Assembly: GCA_020226215.1 (NCBI GenBank)
Contig: CM035232.1
Coordinates: forward strand, 58,847,220 to 58,911,219
DNA: 64,000 bases
Direction: 5' to 3'
Origin: Sindora glabra
Taxonomy: Eukaryota; Streptophyta; Magnoliopsida; Fabales; Fabaceae
Part shown: positions 11,190 to 24,146 of the stretch, piece by piece
Layout: every line of letters begins with the position of its first letter
How positions within the stretch are numbered: the first letter of the stretch is position 1
Position numbers and translations under genes: made by a program
The notes under the pieces: model-generated
What the model saw: only the letters and a program-made list of their open reading frames with translations
The model's database searches: none
What the model was told of the DNA's origin: nothing

Positions 11190-14100
11190 AGATACTCTAG
11201 AGTATTGAAGGTGGATGTATAATAGATTGGCTCCCTATAAAAAAGGATATACTAATGAATTTTTATCAAGAAAGGAGTATTTTATTACATTTGCTTGTTA
11301 ACAAAAATTTTTTGCTAAAAAAACTATTATTAGCTACCTTTGTTTAAAGTGCCAAAATAGAAAATATGTGATTCTAGATGATGCAAAAATACTTCTTTAT
11401 ACAAAAAATCTTATGCCTTAATATCAATGTTAGCATTGTCATGGAGAGGAACTACCTCTACAAAGTAGAGATGATAACGTAAAGACTTCTGTGAATGAGA
11501 ATAACCATAATAAAGTTAATGAAATTGAGAATACGATTTTTTATGTAACTAGGTATGGCTTTGAGAATAAATATAAATACAACATTGAGGAATCCCTAAA
11601 CTTGAACGCTTAAAAGTTCTATGAAATATTAAATTATGCTCAATGTCTATCATGGATAGGTTGTAATAATCATATAAAGTTATCTATTGCAATTAGGATG
11701 ATAGGCATTAAGTTTGATTATAATGTATCTTATGGTTATTTTAATGAAATGATGAAGCTATTAAAAGAAACTAATCCAATTGAAAATTTTGTACTAGAAA
11801 ACTTATATTAGATGAAGAAGGTAGTTACAAAGCTTAGCCTTAGACATAGAACGATAGATTGTTATGATAATGGGTGCATGTTGTATTACAAAGATGATAA
11901 AGAACGAAGACATTGTAACTTTTATGGGATACCTTGATATGTCAAACCGTGATTGTGAAAAAGGGGATGTAAAGAAGTGCCTTTAAAGAGAATGTATTTC
12001 TTACCACTCATACCTAGGCTTTAAAGGTTATATACTTTGAAAAAATCAATTAAACATATAAGGTGGCATCATGAAAATTGATAAAAGAAAGGTGTACTTT
12101 ATCAACCGTTTGATGTAAAAGCATGAAAGCATCTTAATGTAATATACCTAGATTTTGGTTTTGAACCTAGAAATATTTGCCTTAGCTTATTTTTTATAGG
12201 TTTAGTCTATTCACACAATTTGCCACCATATATTTATGCTAGCTAGTTATTGTTATACCATACAATCTACCACTTAAAATGTGTATGACCGCCCTTTTAT
12301 GCTCTTAACCTTAATCATCCCTAGCCTATTTAATCCTAAAAGTAGAATAGATGTATATTTGTAATCATTGGTTGATAAGTTACATATTTTATACAACAAT
12401 AATATCCTTACATATGATGTCTCTAAAAAATAAAACTTCTTATTACAAGTAGCATTAATATGGACAATCAAATATTTTCCAGCATATGGTATATTATTTA
12501 GATGGTTCACTATTAAGAAATTAACATGTCTAGTTTGTATGGAAGACACAAAAGCATTTACATTGAAAACTAGGAAATAATCCTATTTTGATTGCCACAG
12601 ATGCTTCTTAGATAATAATCACTTCTATAGGAGGAATAAGAATGTATTCTTAAAAAATAGAGTTAAAAGATGTCCACCCCCTCACAAGTGAATAGGTGAT
12701 AAATTTTGGAAAAGGATATGGATGATTTTAAAGGTCACAAAAAGTTTGTTAATCAAGTTACCTAGGTATGGAAAAGACCATAATTGGATAAAACAAAGCA
12801 TATTTTATGAATTATCATATTGAAAAAATCAACTTAATTTGACATAATTTAAATGTTATGCATATTGAGAAAAAAGTTTTTAATAATCTCTTTAACACTA
12901 TTATAGGCATTAAAGGCAAAAGCAAAGACAATGCAAAAGTAAAGATAGATTTTAAAGAATATTATAAGCGAAAGGACTTGAAACTTATGGATGTTGGCAA
13001 TGATAAGGTTTGTAAATCAAAAGCCACATTTACTTTCATTAAGGACTAGAAGAATACAATATGTGAATGGGTGAAAATTTTAAGAATGCTAGATGATTAT
13101 GTCATTAAGTTAGATAAGCATGTTACTATCTCCATTAGTAGATTGTTTGGCACAAAGAATCATAATTGTCATGTATCCATGGAATATCTTCTTCTTGTGG
13201 CATTCAATAACTTACTTGATCCTTTATAAGGCCAAATCACTTAACTAAGTTAATTTTTTAAAGACTTATGCTCTACAATATTATGGGTGAGTAAGCTCAT
13301 CTAAATGGAATGTAACATCCTTTTAATCTTGTGTAAATTACAATATGATTTTTCCATTTAGATTCTTCAGTTGCATGGAACATTTTCTTGTTCATTTACC
13401 ATACCAAGCAAGAGTTAGTGGCCCTGTATAATATAGCTGGATATATTCCTTTAAAAGGTAATATATTTTCCTAAGTAATAACTTCACTTTTCTTACGTGA
13501 ATGATATACATGATCATCAAAGTCACTAATTCATGCTTTATTATAGTTTCCTTAGTAAATTTAAGAAAAAGGTGGTAAAAAAAGTATATGTGGAAGGGAA
13601 TATATGTGGAGCATATTTCATTCAGGAGATAATATAATTTTATAAATATTATTTTGTAGTAAAAGTCCTAACTTGAAGTACTTATCTTAGCCGAGATGTT
13701 TAGAAGATGATTGACCATAAATTTTTTAGTTAGTTTAAAAATTATGTGTGTCTTTTACTTTCTAGTATTTTTACTTAAATTCCTAATAAGAATCTAATTA
13801 ATAGTTTTTCATATTTTATAGCTGCACAACTTTAAGGTTACAAAACACAATAGAATCTTATATAAGACTCATTACAAGAAACGAAAACATAGCCAATATG
13901 CTTTGTGAATGAGTACAAGTTCCACTCTAAGTCATAAAGTGAAGGAAAAAATCTTATAACTATGGCATTTTTGTGAAAGGTACATAGAATGTGAACTCTA
14001 CTAAAAATTACTTTTATGATATCCTTAATGAGATGATTGATTAAAGTATCTCAATCAAATGACAAGAGTTAATTTTTTTTTACTGTTATTGGTTGGATCT

Positions 14101-14614
14101 TATAATTAATCATGGTATGAAAGTACATCTATTATATGGGATAATTAAGATAAAACATAAAATGAGATACACTAAGTATGATCCTTTTATTTTTGCTCAA
14201 CAAGCTATTCAAGTTTATTGCACACCACATCCTACATGAGTAAAGGTTAAGTTAGATTAATGGGTTATTATTAAGAGAAAATCAAGTGGTCTAATCAACC
14301 ATAGCCACTAATTGGAGGTTGTGTACCAAAATGAAGAAATATATTTTGTGAACTAACTTATTAATGATGATCAAATTAACATATTATGCAATATTAATGG
14401 AAGCTTCGAGCAAATCAAGTTATTTACTAACCTTATGAACCAAATTTTTAGTGATAAAGTAGAGAATGAAGGTGATGAAGATGATTACACTATGAATGAT
14501 AATTAAGAGGATGATAATGATAATGATAGTAGGCATATTTATGATAAAGACAAAGAAGATGATCATAGTGATGATGAGATCAATGATAGTAAAGGAGATT
14601 ATCCAAGTGACTAA
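11190..14614 (+). pseudogene. CACTA transposase (TNP2 type) pseudogene
   Basis: Domains in order, each readable despite stops and frame changes. (1) Transposase-associated domain about 11,212-11,420: WMYNRL, GYTNEFL, FITFAC, CLKCQNRKYV. (2) TNP2 core about 11,590-13,240: KFYEILNYAQ, HIKLSIA, IDCYDNGCMLYYKDD, RLKRLYTLKKS, GVLYQPFDVKA, NPKSRIDVYL, ALIWTIKYFPAYG, FDCHRCFLDNNHFYRRNK, and MHIEKKVFNNLFNT at 12,858. (3) DUF4218 about 13,290-13,600: CMEHFLVHLPYQARV, apparently interrupted by a GT..AG intron of about 90 bp near 13,456-13,547, continuing FKKKVVKKVYVEGNICGAYF. (4) DUF4216 about 13,850-14,260: RYTKYDPFIFAQQAIQVYC. (5) An acidic Asp-rich tail to the stop at 14,612. The product would cut and join element ends. 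Many stops make it non-functional. Confidence 0.9.
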
Positions 14615-17600
14615 TGACCTAGTAAGTAAAGTATACAAAATAATTTATATGTGGTGATTATGCACAAATTCCTAATGTAATGATATATATACTATATAAA
14701 CTCAAAATATTGCATAAATACTAAAAAAAGTGAAAACTAGACTGTTGGCATATAAAACCCTTACTAGGTAAGTAATTCCAAATTCAAGCTTTACTAGTAA
14801 TATTTTTTGCCCAAATTTGAATTCCTTATTCAATATTTCATTGCCCAAAATTTCCTTTTATTTATATACTTCCCTCCACTAGTTTTCTTAAATTTCCTTT
14901 TGCCTAAAGCGTAACCTAGTAGACCAATTTTCACAACCTTTAATTCATCTTTGTTTTCTTCCTACTTTCATGATAGCTTAGTGAGTTCATTTCTGACTAC
15001 CATAAGACAGAGTACACAGTGCACCTCAAGTCTAAATAAAGGCTAGCCTTTAGTAATTGAAGCTAGTATTAAGGGATTCATTGTATAACTTGCCATTTAT
15101 CGTGGCATGAAAAGTAGCATCTCATAGAGATAGAGGTAAGTTTTCATAGATTTTAGTTATTAATAAGTCATTCTACTCTAGTTTTGTGTACAAATTTATA
15201 ACTATGTTTTTCTTATTTTCCTATCATTATAAGAAAGGGAAGGATAATTGTGAAGATTTGAAAGAAGATAGGAATTTGATTTGGCTTACTTTTTCCTTTT
15301 TTTTAACTAGTGAATTATAAGAATTCGAGTAAAGAATGAAATAGAGCTTCTCTATTTATGATAAATGCTTTATACTATCTAAATTAATCTTCATATTACA
15401 TGATAATCTTAGTTTATGACCCTGGTTGTTACTATTTAACATACTACCAACATAAACATTGACCAAAATGCTTATAATAGTAGAGCTACACTAACATATG
15501 ATAGGTTTACTTTGCGTACAATAAGTATATACTTGATTAGACTTAACAGTATCCTTTCTAAATTATAGTTACATTAGAAAGCACATATTATGAATTTAGG
15601 TTCCTATATATTAGGGTATTAGGAGAAATGAAGCATCATTAAAAGGCCTTAATTAGATAAGTCTGCTAATGCCATTTAAAACACTCATCCACCTTTATAA
15701 GCAATATATCCACAAATTGCTTTGTATAAGTGGTCGTCATTGATGCTTATTTCCATCTTGACTTTTTGCTTTGCTTAATTATATCCTCATACTAAATGGT
15801 AATAGATATTCTTATATGAGATGGAAATATCCAAATAAAACCACAGATCATTAAAAATAAGATTAAAAAAGGTTAATTATTTTTCAATAATATGCATTCA
15901 AATGTAGACTGATTAAGACTCTTTTCTCTGAACTACATTTATTTTTCGCATTTTGTCTACTCCTTACTAAGCTTTTTGTATTACTTTCATGTTATTGTTA
16001 TTTTGGATTTATTACTAATGTGCAAAATCTTTTATTAACTTCACATAACTAGTTTCCAAACTAGCTTTATTAAGGATGGATTTACTAATTGGATTAAGCA
16101 TACTTCTGCCAATGGAAAAAGGTAAACAAGTCAAATGCTATTAAGCTAGTATTGTTAATATTGCAATTTTTTATTTATTATATTTTATCACCAATTAAGT
16201 GATCTAAGTTACAATTTAAAATGTGGATAAGTTGTTAAGAAGTCTAACGAAATGAATAATAAAAATATAAGCATTTGTTTGATGTCTTTATCGATAGTAG
16301 AATGAAATAGGAATATAAGTGGAAGAAGGTCCTTGGTGAGCATTTAAATGTGCATTATTGATATGCTTTTCCATTGTATAAGAAAATACTTACTGACTCC
16401 TAAATCTTTCTCCTAATTGTACTTACTGAATTATTGTTACAACTTTTCTTGATTCTTGCTTTATTATTTGGATTAGTTCTTTTTAACCTTTTTATTTCAA
16501 GTGCCAGAAATTTTTCTCATGAGGAAGTTGTTTGAAATATAGTTATTCACATGCATTTTTCAAATTTTACTACAATAAGAAGATTAAAGTATCTACTTAT
16601 GAAAAACCTTTTAAATTGATTACATTAATTGAGGTGAGTCATGCAACTAATTTTATTTTCATGTTGTTGTATGAATTTTTTGTCATAATATTAGACATCC
16701 TCTTTATTGTTTTAAATAAATGTTGGAACATTTGTGTTTCTTTTGTGGTTTAATATAGTGCTAACTTGGTTTAACAAATTCAAGTGTCATTGTTGTATGC
16801 TTTATATATATCCAACTCTAGTGAAAATATTTTCTCTATTAGCTTGCTCATTACTATAAAGGTTTTCTCTCAAGTGGGCAAAAATCAATCTTAACTTTTA
16901 CATCTTAATGTAAGGTAAGTGCTGTGACAATTATGAGTAAGACTATTTAATTACCTTTCTTATGTTTTTCTTGGTCAATGCTTTAGAATAACTATGCATT
17001 TTATGTAATATGCCTTTTTATAGGTAAAAGTTTTACTTTGCAAAATTGAAAGAATAATAAAAGATAATTTGTATTGCTATAAATATTTTCTTTCTTGTAA
17101 CAACAAAACTATTACTTTTAAGGTTCCTTTCTTCTTGTATGCAAGCTAGGGCTTTGGTAATTTGTATATGTACATCACATAGGAAAGGTCATGCTACTTT
17201 CATTAGATACATTTTTGTATAAAGATATTGGTCCCTTCTTCCTTTCTAGCTTCTTTATATGTATATGTGCCTTCTTTTGTTACATTTAATTTTCTTAAGA
17301 AAAAAATTATTGTTTTCCATTACATTCCATTAGCATTTCATGGATGATGTATAATCATGTTAATAATATAGGATTGTAAAAATCAAATCGACACTATGTT
17401 ATGCAATTAAATGTTTAAAGAGTGTAATAGTGGACATTTGAATTTTGACATGTAAGTTCAATTAGATGTTAGGGTGATATTTTAATGATGTATCTTCCTT
17501 GTTAACTATTAGATCTTCTTCTATGAAGAATATGCATTTATTATGCTTGTCATCTATTAGCATTATTCCTAGCTCTTCAAATTTAATGGATTTATAATGC

Positions 17601-18635
17601 TTAAAGAAGTTCAAATCTTTCAATCCTACCTTATACAAATCTACACGTGTGACTCCTACAGCTTAAACATGCTTATAGGTATATCAGGGTAGCATTTTCC
17701 TTCTTATATAGTTAAATGAAGGGTATTTGCATTGATAACAACATTATATGCCTATATAAAGATGGCAAACTCAAACAGATTGAATAACATTTGGATTAAA
17801 AACATTATAAAATCATATTAATTCAAAGTTAGATGAACTAAATTTTCTTCAATATTATAACAAAAGTAAAGGCATTAATGTATGTTTTACTTGATTATTT
17901 TATAATAATGGTTAGACTCTTCACATTTTTAATAGTATATTTAGTATTAAGTTTTCTATCTATTCCATTTATCTAAGGGTATATATATTTAAATGTAAAG
18001 TGGCAAAATCAATCTTTAGGTTTAGTATGTTAAGATATAGAATGATACAACAAACTCCATGGTAGTTTTTCTATTTACCTCATCCCTTCTTTTCCTTTTC
18101 TTATGTTATTTGTTGGCTTTGTTAGCTAAGTTATAGCATTTAATAGATGACTTGCTTTGTAGTATAATTTAGCCCTTAGAATCTTTTCCTTAGCTAAAAA
18201 GGTGAAAAAATATTAATACATTGATTATAGCCTTGCAATGGTAACAACAATAATCTTGTAAGTGAAGCTTTTTTGAATTGCAAGTAACTCTCCTATATCA
18301 GAGCAATATTAACATGTATAATTTAGGTATTAACTAATATGCAATAAAATAATAGGGCCAAAAAATAAATATAAACTTAAAGTTATCAACTCTAATAAGT
18401 TTTTTTTATAAGATTTTTCCAGTATTTTAAATATCTATCCATCAATTTTTCCATTCTTTTCTTCCAAAAAAAAAATCCCATGTGCTAAATGTTATTTGAA
18501 CTCAACTCAATTTCATAAGTTAATGAAATTGGAATTGACCAAATAATTTTTGTACAAGAATTTAGTTTTATATAAGAATTCTTTGACTTTTATTATTATT
18601 TTCCTTATGATATACATTCTTGCTTTATAGATGAT
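14615..18635. other. Inter-gene region of the CACTA element
   Basis: About 4 kb without a recognisable coding domain, between the TNP2 pseudogene and the second transposon gene. Subterminal, intron or inserted sequence are all possible. The ORF at 16,532-16,753 shows no family motif. Confidence 0.5.
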
Positions 18636-20480
18636 TAGGTGATATGGTAGAGGTCATCCAAGATTGAATCATTCACGAGACAAGGAATAGTAGGAGATGG
18701 TCCTTCCTCATTCGAACTAGAAATTACACCATCTCGCTAACCTCCTCTACCTCTACCTAGACTGTTTCCTTTGCCTTACCCTATCTAACTTCTCATGCCT
18801 TCATATGGCTAGTCTCCCTTGCCATGACCTACCTACCTTTACGTGCCACCAAGGTATGAATATTATAATAGTCAATCCATTTTTATATAAACACTAGGAT
18901 ATTATGGCGTATATCAATGCTTGGTTTTTAATCGTTACTAACCACCACAATATCCTAACATGCATCATGCATCAACATTTACTTCAAATATAATGCAATC
19001 AACTTCATCGACATCCCATCCAACATCTAGTGATCAAGCAAATATATATCAATGATTGAACTTGATGGACACACATAAGTACAACTAAATGTAACTTCAA
19101 TGCATGTTAATTTTCAATATTTAATTGATTGTTATATTTGAATGAATCTTTTGTTAACATTTAGTGACCAAGCAAATACATGTTAATGATTGAATTTGAT
19201 AGACACACATAAGTACAACCAAATGTAACTTCAATGCATGTTAATTTTTAGTATTTAATTAATTTTTATATTTGAATAAATATTTTGTTTTATGATTTGT
19301 TTTGTACATAGATTCATTACTCTAATTGAAGTTATCCATTAAATACATGCTATTATTGAAAGCAAATGTGAAAGATCATGGACAAAGTGGTCAAAGATTG
19401 ATAGAAATAGAAAGGAAATGTGGTAAGGAATTTTCAAAAGGTATGTGTTCTATTAAATAATATTATCCCTCTATTGTATGATGTTAATTATCATCTATCC
19501 ATATCCATTGCATATATGCAAAATATGGAAAGGTTAAATTTTAAAAGAAGAAGAAAATAACTTAGCATAAAAAAAGAATGAAAATGACCTCTATTACTAC
19601 ATAAATTAACTCAATGAAATTATTTAACAAGTTAAATTAATAATTACATAATTTAGAAAACCAAATTGAAGTATGGAAAAAATGATTTTTGAAACATTAA
19701 TTGTTAAAGAGGTAATTTTTCTAGTAATGCTAAAAATGCATGTCAAAAAGATTAAGACAATAATTTACTCATTGGTTTATGATAATTAGCTTTGGTTCTC
19801 TTCCACTTAATATTCTATCTTGTTTTGCTTTTTAATATAACCATATTAGTTTATGTATCATTGATTTTATGTGCTTTATAGGAAAAGTTTATGTGGGATC
19901 TCTAGAATAAAACTACAATGAAGAAGAATTTTATGTATAAAGGGAATAATTGCTTTAGAGATATGATGAGAGATGTGAAAAAATATCATATAAAGCTATA
20001 TTAGGTAGTTGAGGCTTCTTGGAAGATAATGACATATTATTGGGATGGTGAAGACTTCTAAAAAGAATCTACTTTAAATAAAGCAAACTTAACCAATGCA
20101 ATAGGGTAACTAAACCTCCTACTTAACTTAAGTTATTCCATTGTACTCACTCAAAGAGCAATGCTTCTGGGGTTGATGAAAGGAGTAAACATATTTATGT
20201 AAGGAATATTATGTAACCATTTACTTTTTTGTTTCTTATTTAAATAGTTAGTATACAAGATAATGTTTGAAATTTCAATTTATTTAATATTGTAGGAGAA
20301 TTTTTAAAAAAGAACGAATGCTTCCTAACTTACTAATACACTAACCAACCTAACTTCAAAATTATCTGATTGGATAAACATGGTTGGAAGGAGTAATAAA
20401 GGTAGGATTTATGGATTAAGATTGCAAACATGTAATGTTATGTAAGGTGAGAGTAGCAGTAGGCCATCCTTAAATAATGG
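18636..20480 (+). pseudogene. Second CACTA gene remnant (Transposase_24 / TNP1-like)
   Basis: An N-terminal Pro/Ser-rich stretch (about 18,690-18,900) contains PPLPLPRLFPLPYP-like sequence. It is followed by CERSWTKWSKIDRNRKEMW (about 19,366-19,425), FMWDL..NKTTMKKNFMYK (19,890-19,945), YWDGEDF..ESTLNKANL (20,038-20,093), HSKSNASGVDERSKHIY (about 20,145-20,200) and WINMVGRSNKGRIYGLRLQ (20,370-20,430). This order (Pro-rich region, W-rich core, the NKxNR-type segment, then KGRxYGLG) is that of the Transposase_24 protein encoded beside TNP2 in plant CACTA elements, which is thought to bind element ends. It is interrupted by stops, AT-rich inserts and a tandem duplication. Confidence 0.65.
19022..19289 (+). 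repeat. Two-copy 134-bp tandem duplication inside CACTA gene 2
   Basis: AACATYTAGTGAYCAAGCAA begins at 19,022 and recurs at 19,156. The copies run through CACACATAAGTACAAC and TGTAACTTCAATGCATGTT. About 90% identical by eye. Confidence 0.9.
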
Positions 20481-20639
20481 TGATAATATCGAGGCTATGG
20501 ATGACATAAAATACTATTATTAATGATAGGTTGGTACTAAATATTGAACATCTACTACAGGTCATGCTTCGAGATATTATAAAAAAAGAAGGGCACTTGC
20601 ATGATCTACTTGGAACTATATAGGCATGACAATATAGGC

Positions 20640-21190
20640 TTTTGGCTCATTCTCATTTAGGCCATTATAATGGATTCCCCTATATATTGAAGATGTAAAA
20701 ATCAATATAGATGCTAGTTAGGCTTAAGGTTTTGCATTTATGGCTACAATAGCCTGTAATAATATAAGGAGAATACTTAGGCTATAATATGATTCATATG
20801 AATGTTCTTTTGCATTACTACTGAGTTATTAGCTATTTAGAAAGCCATTATTATTTCAAATAGTTTTGATAAAGAAATCTTGATTGAGAGTGATTACAAG
20901 CTTGTTGTGGAGGCTTTGATGGGAATTGTTATATGTTTATAGCAAAAGTCTTTAGTGTTTGATTTTGTTAAATAGTTGCTCTTATCTTCAAGTCATATTT
21001 CTCTTATTTGATGTACTAGGGAGGATGATGTTGTTGCTTACGAGGTAGCAAAGTGAGTTAAGAGTTGTATAAAGGGTGGTACACAATGCCTATCATAAGT
21101 TTCTTCTACTGTTAATCCGTTCATTTTCCAAGACATTATGTCTTTGGTGTCCTAGTTTGGTTTTCATATATAAATAAATCATTACTTCTA
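20640..21190 (+). pseudogene. LINE 3' end: RNase H domain remnant
   Basis: Read with frame changes: VKINIDAS near 20,696, then ILIESDYKLVVEALMG at about 20,880-20,930, KSLVFDFVK, and CTREDDVVAYEVAK near 21,015-21,060. These match the RVT_3-type RNase H at the 3' end of plant L1-like LINEs: the KxNxDA start, ESDxxxVVxAL, and a final R..N..AH..AK segment here decayed to REDDVVAYEVAK. Only the 3' end is present, as expected of 5'-truncated LINE insertions. An (AT)n tract follows it. Confidence 0.7.
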
Positions 21191-21192
21191 AG

Positions 21193-21194
<2 letters not shown>

Positions 21195-21255
<61 letters not shown>
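21195..21255. repeat. (AT)n microsatellite, about 61 bp
   Basis: Uninterrupted alternating A/T immediately downstream of the LINE RNase H remnant. It may have grown from the LINE tail or its target site. Confidence 0.97.
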
Positions 21256-21258
<3 letters not shown>

Positions 21259-22049
21259 CAATTTTTGCCTTTTATAACTTATAATTATTACTTAATTTTT
21301 CTGCATAGTATGGTCTAACTTTGGATTTATTTCCATATGGATCTTTATTATATTATTTTAGTTGATGCATTAATGAAAGTGATGTTATGCCTTAAAATAT
21401 ATTTTAAACAAAAATGCTATATGAAACAAAAATGAAATTTAAAATTAAGTTTTAAATCTTTTATATCTATTAGATTGATCTTTATAAATTTATCGTATCA
21501 TTTTATATTTATTGATAATCCTTAATTTGCATTCAAAATATAATTTATAATCTTATTTTTGTTATGTCTAACATTGTTGTATTTTAAATATCTCTAGTTA
21601 ATATTGTAAGTTAATTTGTTATAATTGATATATATGAAATTTTAGTAAGCAAATTATTTTCATTAAGAACATTTTTATTAATATTTTCTCTTATATAATA
21701 ATTAATACATAATTTTTTTGTAAATTAAAGTTTAGGAGTAGAATAGATTATACCATTCTAAGGTCAAGGCATGTCATTAGCCTTTTTAAGAACTTATAGT
21801 AGTACTTATAAGTTGCCTAATCCCTTAAGATCACTAATAGTAAGAATTAAACTTAAGATATAGATGATTGAAGACAATGAACCTTACCAATTAAGCTAAC
21901 TTAAATGGTTAATATATTAATAGTTTTCACTATAAATACTTTAAACAAGATTGAATTAATTTGATATTAAATTTAGTAATGCCTAAAAAATTAAAATATA
22001 AAATCATTTTTTATATTTCAAATGATAGAATAGCTAGTATCCTTAGTAA
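21256..22049. other. AT-rich spacer without gene
   Basis: Nothing recognisable on either strand. Confidence 0.5.
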
Positions 22050-22582
22050 GGATAACAAATTTTGACACAATATGATCACTTGACATGAATATGAAGTCTT
22101 TACACAAATATGAGTTAAGCTTATATGAGTTCAAGTTATAAATAAATTGACTTGTTTAATATAAATAATAAATGGGTCGAGTTAGCATGCTAACCCATTT
22201 AAGATTTATATTAAAATTTTAAAAATATTATTTGAAAAAAATTAATAATTAAATTATAAATAATTATATATATAGTAAAAATATAAATTATTGCTTTAAT
22301 AAAATGGAAATAAAAATTTAAAAAGCATTTTATTAATGATTAAATGCATTTTTATGAAAAATGATAAGTAATTAAATTTAATAAATGAGTTTATAATATA
22401 AATTTTGTTAATTTGAAATTATGAAATGGGTTACATATTAATCCATCTTGATATATTTAATAAATATGTTAACTTGACATGGCACATTTATTAATTAAGT
22501 TAGGTTCATGTTATGTTTTTTTGGGTTATTATTGCTTTTAACATAGCATGAACTCGACATGTAAATATAAATTGCCACCACT
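22050..22582. mobile_element. Non-autonomous DNA-element-like repeat (hAT-type appearance)
   Basis: The left end GGATAACAAATTTTGACAC and the right end ATAAATTGCCACC are imperfectly inverted relative to each other (GGYAAATTT-like). The interior has ACTTGACATGAA, AATGGGTCGAG, CTAACCCATTTAAG and a mirrored AACTCGACATG. This resembles the common plant repeat built of ACCCG/CGGGT and GACACGA words, here decayed by C-to-T change. There is no ORF and I could not settle a target duplication. Confidence 0.42.
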
Positions 22583-22909
22583 AGTCTTGAGTGGTATAAT
22601 AGCATTTAATATTGCCTTAAGGATTTTATTCCCCTCATGCCCTAGGTTTGAATATAGGACTTTGTGTGCATATGTATTAAGTATATTATTAGTACTCCTA
22701 TCATTATCTTAAAAAAACAATACAATACTTCAAGATTATATATCAACATTTTTAAATAAATAAATAAATATATGAGAAAACAATTAAATAAGAATCTCAA
22801 TTTCTATGCGAAACTTAATCAAATAGCTTCCGTAAATAATATTTGAAGAAAAACATGAGAATATATAAAAAATAATTTATATCTAAAATATTTCTATAAT
22901 TTATTAACA

Positions 22910-23260
22910 CACTACTATAGAAATACCATTTAATCTTAATTGTTTAAAATATTCAATGTTAGTTTTTACTTGTGTATATTGTATATTTTATACATTCAAC
23001 ATTAGTTCAAGAATTAATGTTAAATATCTATAATAACATCAGTTTCTTTTCAATATAATCAATGTGTTTGATTGCATTATATTATTTAATAATGAAAATG
23101 CAATGTTAATTTTTTGATGTAGCAACTAAAGTTGATAATCTATTTTCTATAATATAAAATTTCAATTAAGATGTCAATTTTTTGTAAATAACTGATATGT
23201 GATGTGTAATAGAATGATAGGTTTATAAAACAACCAATGTTATTTATTGATTTTTTAAAA
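22910..23260 (+). mobile_element. Left end of a CACTA-like non-autonomous element, truncated
   Basis: Begins CACTACTATAGAAATACC at 22,910. Shortly inside are inverted-repeat words (AACATTAGTTCAAGAATTAA, then TGTT, at about 22,998-23,021, and TAACATCAGTTT) typical of CACTA-like subterminal regions. No matching right terminus was found, so the right limit is approximate. Confidence 0.5.
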
Positions 23261-24146
23261 TCCTTAAGAATTCGCCTAAACCCAATACCTAATATTATAT
23301 CCAAATTTAATTATAAAATTTAGTAACTCACATTACTATATAAGCAATAATAGTAATCTTCAAGCCTTACCTCAATGTCTTTATGGTTAAGATTAATATC
23401 TTAAATACAATAAACTAGCAAAAGATGAAGAATGATACATTTATTTGAGTTTAAATAGTAAAAGACATATAATATGTATATATTGAAAAAAATTGGAAAT
23501 AATACTTCTAAATGTAAAGAAGAAACTTACATTATTTTCCAATTACATAACTATTAATAGAAATACTTGTGAATCCCATTATGGTAAAACAAAGGCACAA
23601 GAACATCAGAATTGATGTTATAAGAGATACATTAATAAGATATCTTTTTTATTAGAGAGAAATTTATTACTTGACTTAAGCCATTAAACTTTGATGGTAT
23701 CATGTGTTATTTGAGATGGAAAGTGTAAATCATAGTATTCAATATTACTAGGGCTATTAAGAAGGTGCTAGAATCTCTTAAAGTTCATTTTAGGAGCCTA
23801 TACTTGCATTTCAACAATGACTACAAGCATTCTACAAAGCATTTGAAAGGACTCTAAAAGAGTCTAGAGTTTTTTTGAATGTTTTGTAAAATTCTTGTGT
23901 TTATGGTCCAAGTGTTCATACTAGTATTTGGAAAAAACTTTGAGAGATTTCATAACCTTCTAATTGCCTTGGTAATATTGAATATGGTGATCTATACCTT
24001 TGAACTTAAAAGCTTTCTTTTTTATGGAAAGTGATCTATCTTAATGATGGAGGCTAAGGTATTGTCTAGATGTTTCAAATGAAATTTGAGAGTGAAATTT
24101 ATAAGCAACATGTAGAATTTAGACATAGGTCATTAATCAAAACTTA
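23261..24146. other. AT-rich spacer without gene
   Basis: Nothing recognisable. Confidence 0.45.

Larger units (their letters stand above)
9530..20480 (+). mobile_element. Decayed CACTA (En/Spm) DNA transposon; right end not found
   Basis: The left terminus CACTACAAGAA at 9530 matches the usual plant CACTA terminal inverted repeat. Inside are a TNP2-type transposase pseudogene (11,190-14,614) and a Transposase_24-like second pseudogene (18,636-20,480), in the order usual for autonomous CACTA elements. I could not find a matching ..TTCTTGTAGTG right end. A LINE fragment begins soon after the second gene and may have replaced or displaced it. The given end is therefore the last coding evidence, not a verified boundary. 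Confidence 0.75.

Noticed and set aside
12274..12549. 91-codon minus-strand ORF
   Set aside because: It is antisense to the TNP2 pseudogene, whose plus-strand translation matches the transposase family.
14420..14638. 72-codon minus-strand hydrophobic ORF resembling a membrane protein
   Set aside because: It is antisense to the acidic Asp-rich tail of the TNP2 pseudogene; GAT codons read as ATC on the other strand.
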